Below, one piece after another: positions 1-10,962 of a DNA stretch of 64,000 bases. The notes below the pieces were generated by a model, which saw only the letters and a program-made list of their open reading frames with translations, ran no database searches and was not told where the DNA came from. The stretch's first letter is position 1. Every line of letters starts with the position of its first letter. Origin of the DNA: Phaeoceros laevis (lineage: Eukaryota; Anthocerotophyta; Anthocerotopsida; Notothyladales); assembly GCA_049999765.1 (NCBI GenBank), contig JBNGIQ010009367.1:28611-92610 (forward strand). The letters are read 5' to 3'. The translations under genes and the position numbers were made by a program.

Positions 1-160
1 TCTGTTGCTCATCCATGGCCACCACAAGCTCAAAATCATTCCAAGCCATGAAACTCCCTCTGGCCCGCATCTCCGTTTGGGACTTGCGGGCCACAGGCAG
101 TTCCATTCCTTGCATGATTTTATGTTCCCAAGCGGAAACAATGCCGCCGCTTTGTTCATG
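1..160 (-). CDS. possible exon of a gene running off the left edge
   Basis: On the minus strand a frame stays open from a plausible splice acceptor (AG at 162-161) to the window edge, about 53 codons. It includes segments such as VSAWEHKIMQG and FMAWNDFELVVAMDEQ, which look protein-like. No family is recognised. I could not find an upstream exon that joins in phase, so it may be a chance open frame. Confidence 0.22.
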
Positions 161-1036
161 CTAACTGTCAGTCCCATTGTGAGTCCCGCAGATGTGCTGA
201 GAGCTGGCAGGGGATGGACTCTCAACACGTGATACCAGCCCTTTCTGGTTTGACCAAAGAAAGATTTTGCATGCCGGCTTTCGTTTTCAATTTTGATTAT
301 GACACTCACAAGTTTCTACAGGTGCCCCTTGCTGGTACACTGATTGCTTAGAGACCGTTGCTGGCTTCCAAGAAGTGATGCTGCACACCCTGCAACATTG
401 ACAAGCGTCCCGAGAGGCTTTGGCACATTGTCAGGCACAGATGCATGCTTGCAGCCAACATTCGCGTGTGACAGATAACCTTAGAGGAGATACGCTTTCC
501 TGTTTCATAGGTCTCGACATGATCAAGCTCTGTACTACAAGTGAGGCCATAGTGCATATGAGATGCCATAGTAAAAGCTGAATGCTTGAGATACGTTTTC
601 CATGGGTTGGGATTCTGCCTCAATACGCACAAATCATTGCACGAAAATGAACTACCTGCAGTAAAATTCTGCAACCTTTGGACCAGACTCTGCCTTGCAA
701 AGCCTGGAAGAATGTGCGATAAAAAAGCTCTGCACATCTGAATTTTAGCCTGTTGTACTATACTGCATGGCACCAACGCAAGCCACTCGAAATTGAGTTC
801 CAAGGGCTGTGGCAGAATCACATAGCAACAACACTCTCCAACATGAAGAGCTGGAACGGCATCGTGCCCCACAACTCACCGCTCCACCCCCATGGATCTC
901 GGTGGAGGGTCCCAGGGCAACGAAGGAGGCCATGGTGGCCCCTCAGTCTGTCGAGAAACAATTTCCACAATATCTTAAAACCCATGGCAACCTCAGCTCT
1001 CGGTAAACTTTCGATTTGGCTTGCAAGCAGTTTGGC
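161..1036. other. upstream region, no gene seen
   Basis: Non-coding sequence between the edge fragment and the first F-box gene. Short open frames on both strands have no recognisable product. Confidence 0.5.
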
Positions 1037-1044
1037 TATATAAG
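1037..1044 (+). promoter_or_regulatory. TATA box of F-box gene 1
   Basis: TATATAAG lies 217 bp upstream of the F-box start codon. The leader then contains a possible acceptor (TTTTGTAG just before 1241), so a short 5'UTR intron is possible. Confidence 0.5.
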
Positions 1045-1253
1045 CAGGTTGGCAACTCGTTACTCCTCATATCTTAATTACTACTCACCGTTTCAGTACT
1101 TAGTACTTCCCATTTCCCAGCGGAAGGTGCTTGGCGCGCGCAACCGAGTTTATTGACCTTGGAACCTCACGCGGAGCTCACGTTTTAGGGTTTTTCAAGC
1201 TCATTTTCTCATCTATACTTGCATCAATTGTTGTTTTGTAGGCTGCAGGTCTG

Positions 1254-2747
1254 ATGGGCAGAGGGAGACAGCCTGGTTCTGGGGTGTCAAGGGTCCCAGC
1301 TGGAGAGGGAGCAGGCACTCGGGGACGCCGCTCACCCATCGATATGTCGCCCAAGTCTGTGGCACGGCGGGAAAAGAGGAAGCTTTACATGCGGCAGTAT
1401 AGAGCTCGTCGTAGGCTCGTGGATGAAGCGGAGCCTGCAGCCGCCTTGACGGAGGCACCTCATACCGTGCAGCCTCTCATCCGAGGCCACCGAGCATGCC
1501 ACGTGGCAAGCTTGGGCTTGGATCTGACGGAGCTAGCGCTGTGTGAGCATGAGGATGATGATGATGCAGGGCCGTCCATGCTTGAGTACTCCTCTATGTG
1601 GGAGCTACTGCCCCAGGAAGTGATGGACAAAATCCTGGGGCTCCTGCCAGCATCCAGCCAAGCACGCCTCCGCTGCGTGTGCAAGAACTGGAGCGACCTT
1701 GTGATTTCCTGTGCATTCCGTGACGAGAGCAACCTACTCGCCTTCCACCGCGGTAAGCGCAATTTTCGGTGCTATCAATACACATTGGAGCCTTCTGAAG
1801 CCGGGAATTATGGAGAAGGAGCTGGACTGCCGATATTACGCCATCCAACGTTGTTCAGTGGTGCTGGCCTGGTGGGAATGTTTGAAATCATAGAGGAAAG
1901 TCTGTGTTGCTGGCTTGTTAACATGGCGAACAAGACTAGCTGCGCCCTGCCTCCATTGCCTTTTCTCTGGAGTGACTCCACAATGTCGGACTGGGAGAGC
2001 GGCCAGTGGAATATCTGGCTGGAACCGACGCCGGAAAGCGCTAGCAGCAGCAGCAGCAGCAGCACTACTCTAATAAGTGGCTTCCAACTCTTTGTCATGG
2101 TGGTCCGTGGGCACCCTGACGAGATTGATAGCTCCACCTGCACGTTGTACAGGTACTCGAGCATCTCCACTGGTTGGCAAACTCTTCATTGTCAGGTTCA
2201 TCCCAGCTGGAACATGTGCTGGACATGTGTTCCTACCAAAGGGGGCTTCTTGGGTTATGAAAAGCGTAAACTGACACGGATGAGTTGGGATAGCGATTGC
2301 ATCAATCACCTTCCAGATGTACCATGTCCTTTGGGTGATCCTTTGGGTGTCCCCGTTCATGTCATCTCAGATCCCGGAAGCGGCGCTGTGTTCGGGTATC
2401 AAGTGGACTATGAATCACTGTTGTTCTTGCACAGGTTGGAAGAAAGCAGCACAACGCCTAGGTGGACGTGTGTGTATTCCGGGCTGCCACCCGAATTCCA
2501 GCACAATGTAGGCGTACGCGCCTACGTAACGAAAGTGACGTTTCTCGCAAACATGCTGGTCATACTATTTCAGAGTGGTGGCTGCAGCTATGGTTCGTAC
2601 GGCTTGGCTTACCAAATGCAGGACGACTCTTGCCAGTGGTTCCGCCTTCCTGATGCCCAAGCTTTTTGCTACGCACCGAGTGATGGGGGTGTATCACTCG
2701 GGGGTGTGCTCCTAGACCCTATGGTGGTATCTCAGCTCAGGCTGTGA
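1254..2747 (+). CDS. F-box protein, intronless (paralogue 1)
   Basis: A single open frame of 497 residues. An F-box sits at about residues 120-165: LPQEVMDKILGLLP, then ARLRCVCKNWSDLV. F-box proteins bind SKP1 and act as substrate receptors of SCF ubiquitin ligases. The C-terminal 330 residues have no clear kelch or LRR repeats but end in a Trp/Cys-rich segment (DDSCQWFRLPD) shared with the second F-box gene of this window. The N-terminus (residues 30-55) is strongly basic (KRKLYMRQYRARRR) and is absent from the paralogue. A run of seven AGC codons gives a poly-Ser tract near residue 265. The start is the first in-frame ATG after a TATA box. The SCF role is inferred from the family; the substrate is unknown. 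Confidence 0.8.
   Translation: MGRGRQPGSGVSRVPAGEGAGTRGRRSPIDMSPKSVARREKRKLYMRQYRARRRLVDEAEPAAALTEAPHTVQPLIRGHRACHVASLGLDLTELALCEHEDDDDAGPSMLEYSSMWELLPQEVMDKILGLLPASSQARLRCVCKNWSDLVISCAFRDESNLLAFHRGKRNFRCYQYTLEPSEAGNYGEGAGLPILRHPTLFSGAGLVGMFEIIEESLCCWLVNMANKTSCALPPLPFLWSDSTMSDWESGQWNIWLEPTPESASSSSSSSTTLISGFQLFVMVVRGHPDEIDSSTCTLYRYSSISTGWQTLHCQVHPSWNMCWTCVPTKGGFLGYEKRKLTRMSWDSDCINHLPDVPCPLGDPLGVPVHVISDPGSGAVFGYQVDYESLLFLHRLEESSTTPRWTCVYSGLPPEFQHNVGVRAYVTKVTFLANMLVILFQSGGCSYGSYGLAYQMQDDSCQWFRLPDAQAFCYAPSDGGVSLGGVLLDPMVVSQLRL
2043..2063 (+). repeat. (AGC)7 microsatellite inside F-box gene 1
   Basis: Seven AGC triplets in frame encode polyserine between the middle and C-terminal parts of the F-box protein. 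Confidence 0.9.
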
Positions 2748-3784
2748 ATGCACATGTATCCTAAGTTAAAACAATTCTTCAGTAACTGGATATTGAGCTT
2801 CAACTCTATATTATTTTTTAAGCTGTATTTTTGAAACTTTAGACCTTGCTTTGGAGGTTTGGAAACACGTCCATGGAGTGAAGAAGTTTGGAGACCTATG
2901 GAATTTGGAACAAGCAACTGCCCCACCACTACAAGGGAATGGGTCATTAGTCACATTTTTTCACACACTTTGTCACACGAAAAAGGCATTTTCAAACCTC
3001 ACGAAATTTTCCAAGGGATCCGGCGTAGCCATAATCATACAGCAAACTTGTTACTAAAGTGTGAGTATAGAGTGTGACAAGAGATGCATGGATAACATGT
3101 GAAAACCGTGTCAAAAATCCTTTTACTCACATGTTTTTAACATTTTTTTTATAGACATTTATGGAAATATAACTATCTTAATTAGTAATTACTATTTTGA
3201 ACTAGATTGTAGTATCTTTATTGTTCATTAAGTTGACATGTATAATCAATGTTGCAGCCAAAGATGTGGTGTGTCAAATGATGAGCACTCCTCGACACGA
3301 ACATGAGGACTCGCAGTCGGGTGGGTATGCTCCTGATCCCCAAAGGTCGCTGTGAAGAATAGGGAGGCCACCAGTCTGCTTCTGGGCTTCTGGCTGGAAC
3401 CACGCCCTTCCTAGCCTCTAACCTTCAAAACCATCATGCGAAACGAAACGGGTTACGAGTCCTGCAGCTCACAAAAGATATCTACATTTGAATCGCAATG
3501 GTTCTTTCACAAAGTCCATATGCCTCGGTTTACTTGCACCAACCACAATCTGGTGCAAGCACAATCACTAATTCAGCATTCTGGAATTGTAAGATCAGTA
3601 ACCGAGTTTCTTGTTGTCAGACATCCTCTTTTTAAGGGGTCGGGAGGTGTTTTGCGGCTTTTGCGGCTTTTGCCCAAAGCTACAGTGTCGGTATAACCAC
3701 ATAAGAAGTCAAAACTTCCATCTCCAAGTGAAAACGATTGCTCCACGGACGGACGAGCAGGCAAACTGAGGGCTTAGGAACGAA

Positions 3785-4143
3785 CAACAGTTTAGGTGTA
3801 CCGTATGCAAGCATGAACTCCATATTTCGCAGGCGCCTATCGCATCACATGTGCCACCATGGGTGTTACCTGATTGGTGGAGGTGGACGACGTGGTGTGC
3901 AAGGATGCAGGCCCACTCATGGTCAAACCTGTGTGTGAGCTGATGCCTGAATCCCTGATAGAGAGAGTGTGAGCTCCAAGCCCACTNNNNNNNNNNTAGA
4001 GAGAGTGTGAGCTCCAAGCCCACTTCTGCTCTGTGTGCAAACACGAACCAACCACTGACTTTCTCAGCATTCTGGGAGGACACTGAAAGGATTGCCTCCC
4101 GGCTTGGCCATGCAGGCTTGCATACGGTACACGTAAACTGTTG
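3785..4143. repeat. 28-bp inverted repeat spanning the small gap
   Basis: The left arm (3785-3812) and the reverse complement of the right arm (4116-4143) match at 27 of 28 bases, with weaker similarity extending outside. The arms enclose about 300 bp including the N gap. This could be a small inverted-repeat element or an old inverted duplication. Confidence 0.75.
3959..4024 (+). repeat. identical 28-bp ends on both sides of a 10-N gap
   Basis: Bases 3959-3986 and 3997-4024 are identical and flank the Ns at 3987-3996. The pattern suggests an unmerged contig overlap rather than missing sequence. Confidence 0.85.
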
Positions 4144-4623
4144 CCAGCAATCAGGTTCTCTGTTTGCTCGAAGCTGAGATTGCTCACCACCTGCCACTAA
4201 TTGCTGCAAGCATGGCTGTCCCAGCTGGCCACCACATGCTAGTTTTTACCTGTTTATCAGCACAGTGCAAGCTCTCTCCCCAGTTTACTAAATTGACCGA
4301 CTAAAATGTCCTGCATTCATAATACACTGGTCATACTTCGGAACCAAGTGAGCACTGCGCTAGCATCAGCATGAAACGGGTTACATCACATGTGTTCAGG
4401 AACTAAACCACACCCGATCACCCACAAGAAACCCCATTTTCATAAGTTCTTGTGCAGTAGCATAGATAGGGTTTGCTCTTACCCTGAAATTCTGCCAGGA
4501 CGAGCCGCTATTTGAAGACGGGCCACGCATCGCGCCTAGACTGGCCAGCGCTTAGAACCTAAGATGGGCACCACACTGCTTCCATGTATGAGCTCGTTAA
4601 ATGCATTCATGAATTCCGCAGCC

Positions 4624-4727
4624 TGAAGCGTGCGGAATCTGAGCATTCAATGATCTCGGAAAGTATGTGGTGCATTGAAGCGTGCGGAATCTGAGCATTC
4701 AATGATCTCGGAAAATATGTGGTGCAT
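4624..4727 (+). repeat. tandem repeat, 2 x 52 bp
   Basis: Two adjacent 52-bp copies (4624-4675 and 4676-4727) differ at one base. They lie in non-coding sequence. Confidence 0.95.
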
Positions 4728-6456
4728 TCAAGCTGGCTCGAGAAAGCCGTAGCTTCGACAAGTCCGGTCAGAAGACATAGCCCAGGGCTTCTCTGCATTT
4801 TTCCATGAAAGAGTAGGCGTTTCTCCGCCACGATATGAGGGCACACTGGTCAGTGGTCACCACAAGGGATTGTTGTGAGTGGCACTCTGATACAATTCAT
4901 TCTATTTTCACCCTAACAGGGCTAGCTTTAACTCTTCGATTTTGCTACATTCCCCTTTAGGCCATACATAGGCTAGAGAACGCCCACCCGGAAAAACATT
5001 ATTGCCATCAAGGATGGTTCAGACACGCTTTCTGTCCCAACCAGGCTTTACTAAATACTCACTGCAGAGTCCAGACCACTCGAATTCTTACCAGTGGGGA
5101 TCTGAGGATCAGTGAGCATTTTGAAAATGAGTATGTGAAAGCTGAAAGGTTAGCCCATGTACACATGAACTCCACCTGATGAGGAGAGGTGTCCGACGTG
5201 CACCTGGTACACCACGCAAGCATGCTGTGATGTTGGAGACCTGCCTCTGAGGAAAGGTTGTTGTAAGTACTTTGCAGACCAGGGCTTTGTCCTGGACATG
5301 ACTGGTGTTAAAAATGGGCGATGATGCCAAGCTAAACAGAGAAGTTTCTGCTGCTTACACAAGTGATGCAGGCAACATTATCTAGTATATACTGCCAACA
5401 TAGAAAGGCTACTTGGCCTGGAGAAAGCTTCTTGGAGCAGGTACTTACAACTCCTCCTTGGTCTTATCCTGCTCCAACGACCCACCTGCTGCGTCCAACT
5501 TTGGGTGCTTCAAATGCTCGCGATCGCTACATGTCTGCAGGCCCTGTAAGTCTGATCTTCCATGTATACCTGTGATGAAAGGTCTCAGATCTATTATCAC
5601 TCCCTGCATCCAGCACCTCGACATTTTGTGTGACACACCTGAGCAACTTGATTGCCTCTCCCGCTCAAGCGAGTTGGAAAGATAATGCCCTTTCAGTGTC
5701 ACTGATCAGTGACTGGTTTCAATCAAAACAAATTGTTGGAAGGATTACAAGAGGCATCATGCTTCCGGGGGCTGTCTGCCCGCTCAGTCACAGAGCTCTT
5801 TCAGCTCTGAGTCCCGACGTGCAGGCCAAGGTGAGGGTTTCCTGCCCACATGGTTACAACCATGTCGGCAGGAACTCATCCAATTCCAACACAACAGAGA
5901 TCAAGGAAATCTAGAAGCTAGAAACTGTGAAGGCTACATTTACACGCTTTTCAACTTCGAAAACATTGTCAGCACTGAAAGCTGCCTTGCAGGCTGACCA
6001 CACAAGGGGTGGTTGAAGTTAGTGTTGTCCCGTGACACAGGTCGTCCACAAGGGGCCTACCAACTGCAGTAAGTACTACAGCATACCACTTTGGCGGCTG
6101 GAAACAGATATCTCCAAACACCCTAGAACCTGCAAAAGGTTCTACTAGAATCTTCAATTACAAAATCCCGTTGTTTGAGGTGGACAAAGCAACAAGGAAA
6201 CAGGTTACTACATAGCATATATCCGAACAGAATTGCAACTGATCACCACATCCGCAAATAAGAACGAGAGGGCTGGTGACATGTGCACTTGGTACATATA
6301 GGCCATGATAATCAGGACAACAGGAGCACAGTGGAGGAGCCGGCTAGCTACCTAGCCTCCATCCAGGCTACCAAGACCGGATGGAGGTTGAAGGAATTCA
6401 GCTCTGATGGTGGGGAGGGAGCAGAAATGGCATAACGGGTGTCTGTCTTTGCTAGG

Positions 6457-6812
6457 CTAGTAGGGACCCGCCCCTGAAGCCGTGTTGAATTGCGCTTCCA
6501 GGTACTCCAGCTGCCGCTCCAGCACTGTCAGCTTCTCGTTCAAAGTTGCTAGCTTGGTTTTGGTTGCAGCTTCTGGGCACAGACAGAAGCGGAGAGCAAA
6601 ACTCAGCTGAGCTGAGATGACAACAAACCCTGACACAGCTAGGTTTCACAGCCCAGGGCAAGGGAAGGGGCGGACATCTCACCGAACTGCAGGAGGAACT
6701 CGAAGAGGCGGCGCACATTGAGAGAGAGGGAGTTGGAGAAATGACGGTTATCCCAGTCCGCCTGCACCGCATTGCCCACGCTCACGCTGTTGTTCACGTT
6801 GATCTTCGACAT
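6457..6812 (-). CDS. BRK1: BRK1 (HSPC300), SCAR/WAVE complex subunit
   Basis: Two exons (6683-6812 and 6457-6572) joined across a 110-bp GT-AG intron encode 81 residues, the usual size of the family. The diagnostic core reads QADWDNRHFSNSLSLNVRR, then LFEFLLQFEAATKTKLATLN. After it comes the heptad-type helix LTVLERQLEYLEAQF. BRK1 is the smallest subunit of the SCAR/WAVE complex, which activates ARP2/3 actin nucleation at the cell cortex; in plants it supports tip growth and epidermal cell shaping. The frame is continuous across the splice (phase 1). The gene is too short and too split to show as a single open frame. Identification is firm from sequence similarity. Confidence 0.95.
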
Positions 6813-7682
6813 GTTGCCAGCCTCGCTTGCTCAGTTGCAGCCTGGTGAGGGCATTCGAGAGGTCAGAGGAGCCTGGATGCCGAGAGTACCCGATGGCGCT
6901 GCCCACAGTTCGTATCTCTCACTCCAGGATCCCCGGACGGAGCAGCGCAGCAGCCTATAGATTGCCGGATTTGTGGATATCTCGGGAGCAGAAGACTCGG
7001 ACCACCTGGCCTTCGGGGTGATTGAGAGCGACAGAGAGAAGAGACCCCTTCAAAGGTGCTCTCGAACTGCTGTGCAGTGTGACCGGCCGCATAGAGGGGC
7101 ACGTGGGTGAAGAGGCCGCCCCTGGGGTTGCTGCCAACTTGCCAAGCACCTTCCGCCTCAACGTCCACGATGGAGATGAAAAATGTATGCTTCCAGACCA
7201 AGACAAAGACTGACCCAAGTGTACACCAACAACCTCTACAAGTCCACCAGTCTTCGTAAAAGATCAAATCCATTTCTCTTTTTTCGTCTGAAACTCCTTT
7301 AGAGTCCAAAGACTCCAAACACCAGAAAGTGGTGTTCAAAGCCCTTCGGACCCCTTCCCTGCCTGCCTTGTTGCTCAGAAAGTTCATGGTTGCACGAGGT
7401 TACGCTGGCCAGTACTCTGTCACATGACAATGTCCTTGTTGGCACCAAGATGCTCAAAAAATTGTGCAGGTTTCTGTACAATAGGGAAGGTCTCATCAAG
7501 CATAGAATAGTTGACACAAATGTAGTTGCCTATCACCTTGACCTCAACGACCGCAGCAGCTCTGTTTCACCATGCAGAAGCTCTATGGGGATCACCGACA
7601 CCTCATAGCAGGGTGTTCCTCTTCCGGATCTGTTGCATCGGTACCCGTTACAAATGTAACGCGTTTCGTAGGCTTTAAGTTT

Positions 7683-7705
7683 CAAACGTCCAAACGTCCA
7701 AACGT
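7683..7705 (+). repeat. 8-bp tandem repeat, about 3 copies
   Basis: CAAACGTC is repeated nearly three times in succession in non-coding sequence. Confidence 0.9.
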
Positions 7706-7772
7706 TTCCATCCTCGTTTGCACTCGAATTAAATAATTTTTTTAAAAAATAAACGAGCTCATAGTGGCTAAT

Positions 7773-8056
7773 GTGGAATGCTTTGTACATAATGCAATAT
7801 CTAATGTTTAGCATGAGCTCCCGGGCTGCTCCCCTAAAAAAGCTCTAAAAAACCCTCTCCACTTCTCTCATTAAGTCCACATTAAGTCCAACCCTGGGTT
7901 GTTTGGGACCTCGTGCCTGGGTTAAGCTGGTGCGCAACCAGCCTACCCTGTCCACTGTCCCGTGGTAGAGGACGAGCTGATAGAGGCGGAAGTGGAATGT
8001 TTTGTATTGCAATATCTAATGTTTAGCATGAGCTCCCCTAAAAAAAGCTCTAAAAA
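7773..8056 (+). repeat. imperfect direct repeat of 65-79 bp, 219 bp apart
   Basis: Segment 7773-7851 and segment 7992-8056 share GTGGAATG, TTTGTA, then a run of about 30 near-identical bases ending in AAAAAAGCTCTAAAAA. The first copy has a 12-bp insertion. This resembles the ends of a small decayed element. Confidence 0.75.
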
Positions 8057-8225
8057 TAAAAAATAATTTTCTGACGGGGTCGAAGCCTTTGACAGTACTG
8101 AACTTTATGTACTCCATAGGTGAAGGGCTTGCCAAATCCGAACCTTGGCTGTTCTTGCTGGAAACTGGAAGCTGAGATCGTTTCATTCCCCTAGTTTCCT
8201 GACCCCTAGTTTCCTGACCCAACCA

Positions 8226-9686
8226 GGTCCTGGCTAGAAACTGCAGTTTTCAGTCCTTACAAAGCAAACCTAGTAGTAGCTAGCGTCGCAACTTTAGACG
8301 ACATGTCGTACTCACATGACATCGTTGGTACCAAGATGCTACAACGCCGTCGTAAAACACACACTTTTCTTGTTGTGTTAGCTTGGGCAGGAAGGCGAAA
8401 CCACTGGCAGGAGCCGTCATGCATGTGGTAAGCCATGGCCAAGCTGTGCGCGTGTTGTTCTCTCGAGACTTCAGGGTAATATTCCCAAATCGAAATTATC
8501 AGGATCAGCATGTTTCCCAGGATCTTCGTCGCCTGTATGTCTATTCTCGTAGGATGCAGTTGCGGTGGCAGCCCCGAATACAGACATCTCCACCCGCTGC
8601 TTTCGTCCAACCAGTACAAGCTTAAGGTCGATTCATCCACTTTCCACCCGAACACCGCAGCGGTGCTGGGGTCTGAGATGAGTTCAACTCCCAAAGGTGG
8701 ATCTGGAAGCTGTGTGATGCAGTCGCTGTCCCAGCTCATCCGTACCCTTTTACAATTAGAGTCTCCAATGTCGCGAAACCAACTCACGCAGCCCCCTTCG
8801 GTAACAACACATACGGACCACATCGGATGATGAACACTTCGCCAATCGGTGGTGGTGCTCGAGTAGGTATACAACGCAGGGCTGGCCGACTCGTATCGAT
8901 CGATATCGCAAGGATGGAACGCCATGAGGACTACACGGAAGCTACTTAAGGTATCGCTGCTGCCGCTGCTTTCCGGCGCCGGTTCCAGCCAGATTTGCCA
9001 ATCGTTCGGCTCCCACCGGCACCGCTGCGTCGTGTAGCAACTGCTGCTGAGAAACAAGTGAGGCAGCTGGCGGCAGGTCTTGTTTATTCCCCAATGGGAC
9101 GGGTGAGCCACTCCCACCAGGCCGGCACCATAAAACACCTTTATGCTCGAACTGTTTATGTCCAGTCCAGGAATCAACGTCGTGGCGCCTGGCATGTCCA
9201 CCTTGTGCAGAGCTCCTCCGCTTCCATCATTCCCGGCTTCTTTTGCAAGCGCAAGCTCCAGTTTGCAGCACAGAAATTTGCGGTGGCCCCGGCGGGAGGC
9301 AATCAGCTCGCTCGCTTTGCGGAATGCCGAGGAAGTCACGAGTTGGCTCCATCTCTTGCACACGCAGCGGAGGCGTGCTTGGCTCGATGCGGGCAGAAAC
9401 AGCAGGCTTCTGTCCAACAAATCCTCGGGCATAAGCTGCCACACAGAGATCTCCAATACGGACGGGCCCGCGTCATCCTCGCACAGCGCTAGCTGGTCCG
9501 CTGGGTACACCACCAAGCAGATTTCATCACCTGCCATGAGGCCTACCTGTAGTAGACTGCTGTTCACGATGAGGTTGCCACATTTATAAGAATGCTTTTC
9601 TTGTTAGAAACTGCATGTGAGTAAATTTGGGATTCCCACGGGCCCTGGCTAGCAGTTTTGAGTTCTTGGAAGCAAACCCTAGTGAC
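8226..9686 (+). repeat. diverged direct repeats flanking F-box gene 2
   Basis: About 45 bp at 8226-8274 (GTCCTGGCTAGAA, then GCAAACCTAG) resembles 9641-9686 (GGCCCTGGCTAGCAG, then GCAAACCCTAG). The two lie just outside the two ends of the gene. Confidence 0.5.
8257..9537 (-). CDS. F-box protein, intronless (paralogue 2)
   Basis: A single open frame of 426 residues from the ATG at 9537. The F-box lies near residues 35-80 (MPEDLLDRSLLFLPASSQA, then RLRCVCKRWSQLVTSSAF). It is clearly homologous to the plus-strand F-box gene at 1254-2747. Both share PASSQARLRCVCK, MSWDSDCI, a YSGLPP motif and the C-terminal CQWFRLP block, but the overall sequences have diverged. It lacks the basic N-terminal extension of the first copy. 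Its frame is also open ten codons further upstream, without an ATG. The likely role is substrate receptor of an SCF ubiquitin ligase (family knowledge); the substrate is unknown. Confidence 0.78.
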   Translation of the reverse strand: MAGDEICLVVYPADQLALCEDDAGPSVLEISVWQLMPEDLLDRSLLFLPASSQARLRCVCKRWSQLVTSSAFRKASELIASRRGHRKFLCCKLELALAKEAGNDGSGGALHKVDMPGATTLIPGLDINSSSIKVFYGAGLVGVAHPSHWGINKTCRQLPHLFLSSSCYTTQRCRWEPNDWQIWLEPAPESSGSSDTLSSFRVVLMAFHPCDIDRYESASPALYTYSSTTTDWRSVHHPMWSVCVVTEGGCVSWFRDIGDSNCKRVRMSWDSDCITQLPDPPLGVELISDPSTAAVFGWKVDESTLSLYWLDESSGWRCLYSGLPPQLHPTRIDIQATKILGNMLILIISIWEYYPEVSREQHAHSLAMAYHMHDGSCQWFRLPAQANTTRKVCVLRRRCSILVPTMSCEYDMSSKVATLATTRFAL

Positions 9687-10962
9687 AATGTGCCAGCCAC
9701 CTGCCCACTTCTGCCCTCCAACTTGTAAACCTTGCACACCGATGTCTATCTTGACTCATTCCTCCTGGTTCACACATCTTCCAGAGCTCCAATTCGCATC
9801 CCGCCAGCAGACGATAGTGATCCCATCAAGGACTGTACTTAAATACAACTATTTGCTTACCAATGTGCTGGTCTGAATCTGCGTGATGATGCCTAACTTG
9901 ATGATGTTCGGCAGAGACCAGTGAAAGCGCCTGAAAATTGCTGGCACCATACAGTAAAAAATCCTTTAGCAGGCGGGCCGATGAACAACCATTTTCAAGA
10001 AGATGTTTGTGACGACCTCAGTGGACGACCAGGAGTCGTCATCCGAAACAAGTTCCTTGACAAGACAGACTTTCATGATGCTGGTAAGATATCGATGAGG
10101 AGGCAAAGCATTTAGCAGTGGTACATTCATGAATAACATGGACGGTTAGTTTCTAGTGCATTTATCTCCGGTTTGGCTTTCCAGATGCTGGACTGATCGT
10201 GCACATATAGCCAGGGCCTTCATACTGAAGCACATATATGCAGATGTCAGACAATATTTGCGATTTACAAGACTCTGTTTCTATAACCAGCTATATCGTA
10301 TCCCAATGCAGCCTCTGAATGTTCATCATGTGACAGCTTAAAATTAAAAAGTTGTAAGTGCACCTTCAACCTCTAGACTGTAGAGGAAGGAGTTTATTAC
10401 AAGTTTGCCAGCTGGGGCCAGGGGCGAGAGCATCGGGGGGAACTTCACCTTCGTGAGGTGCACAACAGGAAGCTGACCGTTGACCGCAAATTTTAGCAGA
10501 TCCATGCAAGCTGGAGGCCAGATTTCGGGCGCACCAAACAGTGCTGCCTGCGCCTCTGGGCAGCCAGCAGAACTAATGTTAGCGTTCGATGCTTCGGTGC
10601 ATGATGCAGAGAAGCACGAGATCGAGTATGACTCGGAGAACCTTGTATGATTAATTGCCTTGCTTTGCATCGGTCTGAATCTGTATGCTGACGCCTACTG
10701 AGTTTCGCCTGAGACTAGTGAAAAGTTGAAGATCTCCTGAAAATTGTCTGCACTGTACAGTCACAAATCCCTGACATGAACAACCACTAGACAAATGTTT
10801 TGTGACAACCTCATAGGCTCCATGCAACTTGGACATATGCCATTTTTCGTCCCACCCAGCGCCAGAGAGAGAACATTAGTTTGCCGCTGCCCTTTTGCTG
10901 CCTTGTCAGAAGGGCTGGTTTTACCAGAACCGATTCCGAGCCCACGGCATCATAAGAAGCTA
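9538..10962. other. 1.4 kb spacer, no gene assigned
   Basis: A 108-codon minus frame (10344-10670) is open but not recognised. The region also holds two copies of a roughly 150-bp degenerate segment, listed separately. Confidence 0.45.
9868..10818 (+). repeat. diverged direct repeat, about 150 bp, 800 bp apart
   Basis: Segment 9868-10024 and segment 10668-10818 share, in order, GGTCTGAATCTG, CCTGAAAATTG, ATGAACAACCA and TTTGTGAC, with small indels. This is an old duplication in non-coding DNA. Confidence 0.6.

Larger units (their letters stand above)
2748..6456. other. 3.7 kb without a recognised gene
   Basis: Apart from the repeats and the 10-N gap listed separately, no coding region could be supported on either strand. 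Open frames are short and do not resemble known proteins. Confidence 0.5.
6813..8256. other. BRK1 upstream region and spacer
   Basis: A 174-codon open frame (6863-7387, minus) and its antisense partner are not recognised and are not supported by any splice or family evidence. The rest is non-coding and carries the repeats listed separately. Confidence 0.45.

Noticed and set aside
6863-7387. 174-codon minus-strand ORF upstream of BRK1
   Set aside because: It opens only from a non-ATG or poor start, and other frames and the other strand are equally open. No family was recognised, so it is probably chance in GC-rich DNA.
10344-10670. 108-codon minus-strand ORF downstream of ORC1
   Set aside because: The frame is open and has plausible composition, but there is no recognised family, no ATG context and no splice partners; it overlaps the 3' side of ORC1.
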